A DNA stretch of 64,000 bases, taken from NCBI RefSeq assembly GCF_032056465.1, contig NZ_DAMBCL010000005.1; one strand, 5' to 3'. The notes under the pieces are model-generated. The model saw nothing but the letters and a program-made list of their open reading frames with translations. It was not told the DNA's origin and searched no databases. The stretch is from Mobilicoccus sp032056465. GTDB taxonomy: Bacteria; Actinomycetota; Actinomycetes; Actinomycetales; Dermatophilaceae. Both the position numbers and the translations under genes were made by a program. The number at the start of each line of letters is the position of its first letter. Positions within the stretch are counted from its first letter, which is position 1. Of this stretch, positions 17,111 through 23,017 are shown piece by piece.

Positions 17111-17339
17111 GGATGTCCTCTCTCGGGGGCGGCGGCCGGGAGTCGGCGGTCGGGGCGGCGGTGGGATCGGCGGTCGGACGTCGGCGGTGGTGGCTGATCG
17201 TGGAGGGGCACTCGGTCGTCGCGGGTCGCTCTGCGTCGATCGGAAGGGCGCCCGTTCCCGGTCCCAATTCTCCCGACGCCGCCGCAGGCCGCCACTGCAC
17301 GGGGCACACAGACCCCGATCGAGCGCGGCACGGACAGCC
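17111..17339. other. Non-coding gap upstream of the GH15 gene
   Basis: Part of a 316-bp gap. It should carry the GH15 promoter, but no clear -10/-35 pair is seen and neither strand carries a believable gene. The left part is rich in GGCGG(T/G) runs. Confidence 0.4.
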
Positions 17340-17431
17340 GGGTGCGGCGAGGTCAGCGGGTGCGGTGACGTCAGCGGGGTGTACGACGTCAGCAGGGTGC
17401 ACGGACGTCGGCGGGGTGCACGGACGTCAGC
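17340..17431 (+). repeat. Five imperfect 18-19-bp tandem repeats at the USP stop codon
   Basis: Units at 17340, 17358, 17376, 17395 and 17413 share the consensus GGGTGCACGGACGTCAGC. The last unit contains the stop codon of the universal stress protein (complement of TCA at 17427-17429). The 18/19-bp period keeps no reading frame. Confidence 0.85.
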
Positions 17432-18317
17432 CGGCTGCGGCGGAGGAGGGCACGACGACGACCGGGCCGTGTGCGTCCCTCACCGTCTTACGGCTGGTGG
17501 AGCCGAGCAGGAGGCCGGTGAACCCGCCGCGTCCACGGCTGCCGACGACGACGAGGGAGGCCTCGCGCGAGGCGTCGACGAGCGTCGGGGCGGCCGCACC
17601 GCACACGACCCTGCCGGTGACCGCGAGATCGGGATGTCGGTCGGCGACCGTGCCGAGGAGGGTCGCGAGGGAGGCGCGCGCGGCCTCCTCGACCTCCTCG
17701 TCGGCCGGCGGCATCACCGCCAGGGCGTTCGTCGTGGGCACGTGCGGCGCGACGTCGAGGCATCGCACGAGGTCGAGGGTGGCGCCGCGGAGACGCGCCT
17801 CGTCGGCGGCGAACTCCACGGCCGCGGCCGAGGCGTCCCCCTCGTCGACGCCGACCACGATCGTCCCCGTGTCCACACCCTCCTCACCGATGACGGCGAC
17901 GGGGCCGCGCGCGTAGGTGACGACCTCGTCCGCCACCCCGCCGAGAAGTGAGGCGCGCAGCCCGCCGAGCCCCCGGGTGCCGATGACGACCAGCCCCGGC
18001 TCGGCCGAGGCCTCGGTGAGGTACCCGGCAGCGGCGCCGATGACGTCGGCGACGGATACCTCGAGGCCGGGGTGTTCCCCACGTACCTCCTGGGCGAGGC
18101 GTTCGAGGACCTCCGCGGCGTCGTTGCGCATCGGGGGAAGATCCGCGGACGCCATCACGCCGGGCGAGCCGGCGATCCCCCACATGAGCAGCGGCTCGTG
18201 GGCCATCGCGATGACGAGCGGCCAGCCCCGTCGGCGCGCCTGAGACGCCGCCCACGAGACGGCCACGCGGGCCTGCGCGCTGCCGTCGGTGCCGACGAGA
18301 ACCCTGTGCGTGGACAT
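17427..18317 (-). CDS. Universal stress protein with two USP domains
   Basis: 296 residues in two USP repeats (about 4-143 and 152-290). Domain 2 keeps the ATP-binding G-2X-G-9X-G(S/T) signature (GSRGRGG...LLLGS). Domain 1 reads GTRGLGG...LLGG, with Gly in place of the final Ser/Thr, so nucleotide binding there may be weaker. Tandem USPs are typical of actinobacterial dormancy and hypoxia regulons. GAGGAG precedes the ATG at 18317. The gene is divergent from the baeRF gene across a 270-bp region with three related GGGTGTCnG elements, and the two are probably controlled together. Its stop lies in a tandem repeat. Confidence 0.92.
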   Translation of the reverse strand: MSTHRVLVGTDGSAQARVAVSWAASQARRRGWPLVIAMAHEPLLMWGIAGSPGVMASADLPPMRNDAAEVLERLAQEVRGEHPGLEVSVADVIGAAAGYLTEASAEPGLVVIGTRGLGGLRASLLGGVADEVVTYARGPVAVIGEEGVDTGTIVVGVDEGDASAAAVEFAADEARLRGATLDLVRCLDVAPHVPTTNALAVMPPADEEVEEAARASLATLLGTVADRHPDLAVTGRVVCGAAAPTLVDASREASLVVVGSRGRGGFTGLLLGSTSRKTVRDAHGPVVVVPSSAAAG

Positions 18318-18378
18318 GTGTGCTCCTCTTCGTTCCCGGTCGTCCTCTCCCCCAGCCTGCCCCGGCGACGTCGCGACC

Positions 18379-18524
18379 GACATCGGTGCCGACACCCAGG
18401 TGCGCACCGACCGACGTGCAGTCGGGGCCGTGGCGAGTCGAGCGTGGACGCCCCCACCGGTGGAGTCGCTCCCCCTCGACCGATGGGTGTCGTCCCACCC
18501 CGGATGGGTGTCCGCCCCGATGTC
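18379..18524. promoter_or_regulatory. Cluster of GGGTGTCnG operator-like sites between USP and baeRF
   Basis: Site A (minus, 18397-18379) reads GGGTGTCGGCACCGATGTC. Site C (plus, 18506-18524) reads GGGTGTCCGCCCCGATGTC, 17 of 19 identical. Site B (plus, from 18485) begins GGGTGTCGTCCCA, exactly 21 bp before C. A faces the USP gene and B and C face the baeRF gene. Within A, GGTGTCGGCACC is palindromic at 10 of 12 positions. A related site (GGGTGTCCGACCCC) lies between the kinase and HPF genes. Two sites two helical turns apart resemble arrangements bound by NarL/DosR-type regulators; the regulator encoded at 19738-20403 is the obvious candidate, by inference. Confidence 0.5.
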
Positions 18525-18587
18525 GCCCGGCCCCCGCGGCGGCCAGGCTGGAGTGAGCACCCCGCCCCCGGACCGATCGGAGTTGCC

Positions 18588-19682
18588 ATGCCCACCACCA
18601 TTCGTGACCTGGTCGACGAGCTCGACGTCCTCGACCTCACCGGGTTGAGCGAGCTGGGTTCGCCCTGCGTCTCCTTCTACCTCCCCACGGGTCGGACCCA
18701 CCTCGACGCCCCCCGCGCGGTCCTCGAGCTCCGCTCGCTCGTCGACGAGGCGGCGCGGGAACTCGCGTCGTCCGTCGCCACGGAGGAGATCGAGCAGATC
18801 CTCGAGCGGCCCCGGGCCCTCCTCGACGATCGAGACTTCTGGCAGCACCAGGGCGAGGGACTGGCGGTCTTCGCCTCCTCGGAGGCGATGCGGGTCATCC
18901 GGCTCGCGGGCGACCCCGGACGCCGGGTGTCCGTCGCCGACGACCCCCACCTCGTCCCCCTCGTCGAGGCGGTCGACCACCACGGGCCGTTCTACCTGCT
19001 CGCGCTCGCGTTGGGTGAGGTGCGGCTGTTCGCGGGGTCCTGGTCCGCCCTCGAGCCCCTCGACCTGGGGCCGATCCCCGCCTCGGTGGAGGACATGGAG
19101 CGTCGGCACGAGACCGAGCCCGAACTGCAGCACCAGCACACCCCGGCATCCCGGGGCACGGCGACGTTCCACGGCCACGGCGGTCGGGAGATCAGTGACG
19201 TCGTCCTCGGCAAGTTCATCGCCGAGGTCGCCGCGGGGGTCCGACGCCGCATCGGCGCGGCCTCCCAGGCGCCGGTCTACCTCGCGGCCGTCGAGGAGTA
19301 CCTCCCCCGGTTGCGGAGCACCGGTCAGATCCCCACGCTGCGCCCGGCCGTCATCACCGGCAGCCCGGAGGGCACCCCGGGCCACGAGCTGTTCGAGCGC
19401 GTCCGGCCCCTCATTGCCGCCGACCGGGAGGCCCGGGACGCCCGTCTACGCGAGGCCCTCGACAGTGCCGCCGGGCGGCGCCGACTCGCCACGTCCCAGG
19501 AGGTGCTGTCGGTCGCGGCCGAGGGCCGGGTCGACACGCTCGTCCTCGACCCCGAGGTCATCGACGCCCCCGAGGCCGACCTCGACCGCGCCGTCATGCA
19601 GACCCTCACCCAGGGAGGGGGCGTCCACACCCTCACCGCGCTGCCCGACGGTGCCCCGGCGGCTGCGATCCTGCGCTACTGA
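18588..19682 (+). CDS. eRF1-like baeRF family protein (predicted ribosome-associated)
   Basis: 364 residues resembling the bacterial archaeo-eukaryotic release-factor family (baeRF, probably family 3): an N-terminal domain with SPCVSFYLPTGRT, a linker ending in FHGHGGREISD (about 194-204), then helical and Rossmann-like parts with YLAAVEEYLPRLR and a C-terminal LSVAAEGRVDTLVLDPE / GGGVHTLTALP module that matches eRF1 domain 3. The GGQ tripeptide of true release factors is absent (HGHGGR stands at the comparable loop). Family members are predicted to act on stalled or resting ribosomes; nothing is proven here. The ATG at 18588 follows CGGAG with 6-nt spacing. Neighbours (USP, NarL-type two-component system, HPF-like protein) support a dormancy role. 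Confidence 0.75.
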   Translation: MPTTIRDLVDELDVLDLTGLSELGSPCVSFYLPTGRTHLDAPRAVLELRSLVDEAARELASSVATEEIEQILERPRALLDDRDFWQHQGEGLAVFASSEAMRVIRLAGDPGRRVSVADDPHLVPLVEAVDHHGPFYLLALALGEVRLFAGSWSALEPLDLGPIPASVEDMERRHETEPELQHQHTPASRGTATFHGHGGREISDVVLGKFIAEVAAGVRRRIGAASQAPVYLAAVEEYLPRLRSTGQIPTLRPAVITGSPEGTPGHELFERVRPLIAADREARDARLREALDSAAGRRRLATSQEVLSVAAEGRVDTLVLDPEVIDAPEADLDRAVMQTLTQGGGVHTLTALPDGAPAAAILRY

Positions 19683-19713
19683 CCGGCGCGACCGACCTTG
19701 ACCCACCGCCTTC

Positions 19714-19732
19714 CCGGACCGGGCTCGTCCGG
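19714..19732. terminator. Weak hairpin between convergent baeRF and response-regulator genes
   Basis: CCGGAC (19714-19719) pairs with GTCCGG (19727-19732), 7-nt loop, no U-tract. It is the only stem in this 55-bp convergent gap. Confidence 0.4.
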
Positions 19733-19737
19733 CGTGC

Positions 19738-20403
19738 TCACGCCTCGACGAGCCCGGTGCGGATGGCGTAGCGCGTGAGGGCGAGGCGGTCCCGCATCCC
19801 CAGCTTCTCGAGGAGGTTGGCGCGGTGCCGTTCCACCGTCTTCGGGCTGATGTACAGCAACTCGGCGATCTCCTTGCCGCTGTGGCCCTCGGCGATGAGT
19901 TTGAGGACCTCCTCCTCCCGCGCGGTCAACAGCGATTCGCGGTCCTGCAGACCGTTCCCCTTCGCGACGTACTCCCGGATGATCGTGGTGAGGGCGCCCG
20001 GGTAGAGGAACGGTTCGTCCCGCAGCGCCGCCCGGCAGGCCCGGATGAGATCGCGGTCCGCGACCGACTTGTGCACGTATCCGGCGGCGCCGCACTTGAG
20101 CGCCTCGAACAGGTACTGCTCGTTGTCGTGCATCGACAGCATGAGCATCCGGCAGTCCAGGCCGCGCCGCTGGATCTCACGGGCGGCCTGCAGACCCGTC
20201 ATGCGCGGCATCGAGATGTCGAGGATCGCGAGGTCGACGTCACCGTGTGCGAGTCGCTCGAGGGCCTCGGCGCCGTCGTCGACCTCGGCGACGACGACGA
20301 GGTCGGGCTCGGCGTCGATGATGCGACGGACGCCCTGTCGGACGAGGGCGTGGTCGTCGGCGAGCAGGATGCGCCGGGGCGGCGCCGTGACGGCGGTGGT
20401 CAT
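19738..20403 (-). CDS. NarL/LuxR-family response regulator
   Basis: 221 residues. The receiver domain (about 11-127) has acidic Asp16-Asp17, phosphoacceptor Asp62 (LAILDISMPRMTG), Ser90 and Lys112. The LuxR-type helix-turn-helix (about 156-215) reads LTAREEEVLKLIAEGHSGKEIAELLYISPKTVERHRANLLEKLGM in segments typical of NarL. The ATG at 20403 overlaps the stop of the kinase gene (ATGA), so the two are translationally coupled and form one two-component system. The likely targets are the GGGTGTCnG sites next to the USP, baeRF and HPF-like genes, by analogy with DosR in mycobacteria. Confidence 0.93.
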   Translation of the reverse strand: MTTAVTAPPRRILLADDHALVRQGVRRIIDAEPDLVVVAEVDDGAEALERLAHGDVDLAILDISMPRMTGLQAAREIQRRGLDCRMLMLSMHDNEQYLFEALKCGAAGYVHKSVADRDLIRACRAALRDEPFLYPGALTTIIREYVAKGNGLQDRESLLTAREEEVLKLIAEGHSGKEIAELLYISPKTVERHRANLLEKLGMRDRLALTRYAIRTGLVEA

Positions 20404-21389
20404 GACGGGTTCTCTCCGGTGGCGTGGTCGGTGCGCAGCGGCACCGTCACGGTCACCGTAGTCCCCTCGCCCGCGCGGGAATTCACCGACAGCCGCCCGC
20501 CGAGAATCCTTGCCCGTTCGGACATGCCGAGAAGACCGGTCCCGGGCTCGGCCCGGCCACCGTGCCCGTCGTCGGCGACGACGACCACCACCTGGTCCTC
20601 GTCCACCCCGACATCGACGTCGGCCCGGCTCGCCTCCGCGTGCCGGACGACGTTGGTGAGGCTCTCCTGGACGATCCGGTAGATCCCGAGCTGGACGGCG
20701 TCCTGAAGGTCGTCGAGGTCCACCCCGGGCGGGAGGTGAACCGTCACGCCCACCCCCGAGGCGTCGGTGATCTCTTCGGACAGGCCCCGCAACGCCGGGC
20801 CGAGACCGAGTTCCCGCAGCGGCCCCGGCCTCAGCTCGCGAGAGACCTGCCGCACCGCGTCGAGAGCCTGGCGGGCCTGCTCCCGTGCCGCGTCGATCTC
20901 CGGGGCCAACCCGGGCGGCGCCGCTTCCCGCAGGCCTGCCAGCTGCAACAAGAGCACCGTGAGGGTCTGCCCCACCCCGTCGTGCAGGTCGCGGGACACC
21001 CGGTTGCGCTCGCGCTCCTGCGCCGACAGCGCCGCCCCCGTCGCCCGCCGCCGCTCGGTCTCGAGGCGCGTGAGCATGTCGTTGAAGGCCGCGGTCACCC
21101 GGCCGACCTCGTCGTCCCGTACGACGGGGACGGCACGGTCCCGCGCCGGGGTCTCCAGCGACTCCACGGCGGCCTGCAGCCGCGCGAGCGGCCCGAGTGC
21201 CGAGCGGAGGAACCACAGGTTCGCGACCGACATGAGCAGCAACCCGATGACGAGGACCGCGACCTCGCGCACCTCCACGGGGTAGGACACCGTCGCCGGC
21301 GTGAGCGCGAGGGTGAGGGTGGCGAGGACGAGGATCGCGGCGTTGCCGAGGAACACCCGCCAGAACAGGCCGACGAACCGTGCCCTCAT
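20400..21389 (-). CDS. NarL-type sensor histidine kinase
   Basis: 329 residues. Two membrane helices (about 8-30 and 42-60) flank a loop of only about 10 residues, so the signal is probably sensed in or near the membrane. A HAMP-like segment follows (SALGPLARLQAAVESL to FNDMLTRL). The HisKA_3 dimerisation helix carries phosphoacceptor His136 in RDLHDGVGQTLTVLL. The ATPase domain has the N box QESLTNVVRHAEAS and the G box VADDGHGG, then GTGLLGMSERARILGG. There is no GAF or haem domain, unlike DosS/DosT. The start at 21389 lacks a clear SD and could be adjusted. Coupled to the response regulator by ATGA overlap. Confidence 0.9.
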   Translation of the reverse strand: MRARFVGLFWRVFLGNAAILVLATLTLALTPATVSYPVEVREVAVLVIGLLLMSVANLWFLRSALGPLARLQAAVESLETPARDRAVPVVRDDEVGRVTAAFNDMLTRLETERRRATGAALSAQERERNRVSRDLHDGVGQTLTVLLLQLAGLREAAPPGLAPEIDAAREQARQALDAVRQVSRELRPGPLRELGLGPALRGLSEEITDASGVGVTVHLPPGVDLDDLQDAVQLGIYRIVQESLTNVVRHAEASRADVDVGVDEDQVVVVVADDGHGGRAEPGTGLLGMSERARILGGRLSVNSRAGEGTTVTVTVPLRTDHATGENPS

Positions 21390-21469
21390 GACCGCACCGT
21401 GCGCTCCGACCGCATGCCGAGCCGCGGCGGCCGCTCGCGCCACCCCTGCACGTCGATCCAGCCGGAGAT

Positions 21470-21483
21470 GGGTGTCCGACCCC
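21470..21483 (+). promoter_or_regulatory. GGGTGTCCGACCCC operator-like site
   Basis: Same core as the sites near 18485 and 18506 (GATGGGTGTCCG in the latter). It lies between the kinase start (21389, minus) and the HPF-like start (21627, plus), so it could mediate autoregulation and HPF control. Confidence 0.4.
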
Positions 21484-21626
21484 CTTCCGGGGTCCTGCGC
21501 CGCGGGAGACGATCGAAGGTGTCGCACGGCCGCCCGGGTCGATCCATGCGGCCACCGTAACCGGTGGCCGCATCGCGGCCCCGACGTCCACGACTCACGA
21601 CTCGCACGACGATCCCAGGAGAGCCC

Positions 21627-22022
21627 ATGTCGGACACGACCCGCACCACCGGCGAGAACACCCGTCCCCGCATCCGTTTCGGTGGCGGACTCACCGAGGA
21701 GGACCGCCCCCTCGTGGACGACGCGACGAGCCGTCTCCTCGACCGACTCGCCCACCGTGGAGGTGACGGCGTCGACGCCGAACTCAGCGTCAAGGACCGG
21801 GACGGACGCGACATGAAGACGACCCTCGAGGTCTGGATCACCGGGCTGCCCCGCCTCGTCGCGACCTCCGACCGGCCCGACCTGGAGACGGCTCTCGGTG
21901 AGGTGAGCCACCGGGTGCTCACGCAGTTCACCGAGACCACGACGCGCCTGGAGCCGAAGAACAACCGCACCCGCCGCGACTCCGTGCGGCGGGACGGCGA
22001 CCCCCACATCCAGGGTCGCTGA
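21627..22022 (+). CDS. Small HPF/RaiA-like protein (predicted ribosome hibernation)
   Basis: 131 residues. The central part (about 48-105) reads VDAELSVKDRDGRDMKTTLEVWITGLPRLVATSD followed by DLETALGEVSHRVLTQFTETTTR, the beta-beta-beta-alpha pattern of the S30AE/HPF fold in which the last helix is amphipathic and positively flanked. The C-terminal KNNRTRRDSVRRDG tail is basic, as expected for rRNA contact. No C-terminal dimerisation domain of long HPF is present. The assignment is by pattern, not by a diagnostic motif. The ATG at 21627 has AGGAGA 4 nt upstream. It is divergent from the two-component genes and a hairpin follows it. Confidence 0.55.
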   Translation: MSDTTRTTGENTRPRIRFGGGLTEEDRPLVDDATSRLLDRLAHRGGDGVDAELSVKDRDGRDMKTTLEVWITGLPRLVATSDRPDLETALGEVSHRVLTQFTETTTRLEPKNNRTRRDSVRRDGDPHIQGR

Positions 22023-22024
22023 CC

Positions 22025-22049
22025 GCACCCGACCCGGGGGGCCGGGTGC
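22025..22049 (+). terminator. Hairpin after the HPF-like gene
   Basis: GCACCCG (22025-22031) pairs with CGGGTGC (22043-22049), beginning two bases after the stop codon region. No U-tract. Confidence 0.6.
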
Positions 22050-22055
22050 GACGAT
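22050..22055 (+). promoter_or_regulatory. Possible -10 box of the B3/B4 gene (leaderless type)
   Basis: GACGAT followed by 6 nt (GCGTCC) and the ATG at 22062. First base deviates from TANNNT, but no SD exists, so a leaderless start is plausible. Confidence 0.35.
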
Positions 22056-22061
22056 GCGTCC

Positions 22062-22787
22062 ATGGTCGACGGCACCTGGCTCAGCAGCGCCTTCATCGCC
22101 CCCGAGGTGGCCGCGCTCCGACCGGACTACCGGTGCGTCCTCGTCACGGCCACCGAGCTGAGGCCGGGTCCCGGAGACGCCGTGAGTGACGCCCTGCTGA
22201 CCGCCGCCGAGGACGTGGCCCAGGCCGCCCTCGCCACGATCCCGGCCGACCAGCTCCCCCACATCGCCGCCTGGCGCGAGGCCTTCCGCGCCTTCGGCGC
22301 CAAGCCACAACGGACCCGCAACAGCGCTGAGGCCTTGGTGCGTCGGGTCGGGCGCGGGGTTCCGCGCATCGACCGTCTCACCGACACGTACAACGCCGTC
22401 TCGATCCGCCTCCAGGTGCCCGTCGGCGGGGAGAACCTCGCCGCATACCGCGGGCCGCTCCGCCTCGTGCGCGCGACCGGGGAGGAGGAGTTCCCGACCC
22501 TCGCCTCGGGGGCCGAGGTCGTCGAACACCCGGAACCGGGCGAGGTCGTCTGGCGCGACGATCTGGGTGTCACGTGCCGCCGATGGAACTGGCGGCAGTG
22601 CGACCGCACCCGTCTCGACGGGGAGACGACCGAGGCGGTCTTCATCGGCGACGTCCTCGACGTCGAGCCCGGCGACGGCGCCGCGCGTGCCGCTGCGGTC
22701 CGGGAGGCACTCCTTCAGGCCCTCGAGCACGTGAGCCCCGGCGCCACCCTCGACTCCCGCGTCCTCCTCGCCGCCGACGCCCGCTGA
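22062..22787 (+). CDS. B3/B4 tRNA-binding-domain protein
   Basis: 241 residues matching the stand-alone B3/B4 domain found in the beta subunit of phenylalanyl-tRNA synthetase (COG3382 type). Signatures are HIAAWREAFRAFGAKPQRTRNSAEALVRR and the internal DTYNAVSIRLQVPVGGENLAAYRGPLRLVRATG, with VTCRRWNWRQCDRTRL near the end. In PheT this domain edits misacylated tRNA(Phe); free-standing versions may deacylate mischarged tRNAs or amino-acid adducts, which is an inference. It stands alone downstream of the HPF-like gene and converges with nrdJ. Confidence 0.85.
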   Translation: MVDGTWLSSAFIAPEVAALRPDYRCVLVTATELRPGPGDAVSDALLTAAEDVAQAALATIPADQLPHIAAWREAFRAFGAKPQRTRNSAEALVRRVGRGVPRIDRLTDTYNAVSIRLQVPVGGENLAAYRGPLRLVRATGEEEFPTLASGAEVVEHPEPGEVVWRDDLGVTCRRWNWRQCDRTRLDGETTEAVFIGDVLDVEPGDGAARAAAVREALLQALEHVSPGATLDSRVLLAADAR

Positions 22788-22967
22788 GTGCGCCGAGTTC
22801 CCCTCCGCCCGGTCCGGGTCCTCCCGCGCGCCCATCGGGTCGCGACGAGCGGGGCCCGGAGGGCGGCGGGGCGAGCGACGGGCCGGACCCGGTGGAGGGC
22901 AGGACCGACGCCAGGGGTGGGCCGGACGAGAACGCAGGCCCGACGGGAGGGAGTGCGCACACGCGAA

Positions 22968-22998
22968 GCGGGGGCCGACCGTGATCGTCGACCCCCGC
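22968..22998. terminator. Strong hairpin between B3/B4 gene and nrdJ
   Basis: GCGGGGGCCGAC (22968-22979) pairs with GTCGACCCCCGC (22987-22998), one mismatch or wobble, 7-nt loop. It ends 20 bp from the nrdJ stop and probably terminates nrdR-nrdJ. Confidence 0.75.
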
Positions 22999-23017
22999 GT
23001 CCCGCCTCTACGGTCCG

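Noticed and set aside
18361..18540. Classical DosR box (TTSGGGACTWWAGTCCCSAA)
   Set aside because: No match at the USP/baeRF promoter; the repeated motif here is GGGTGTCnG and is reported as a separate element.
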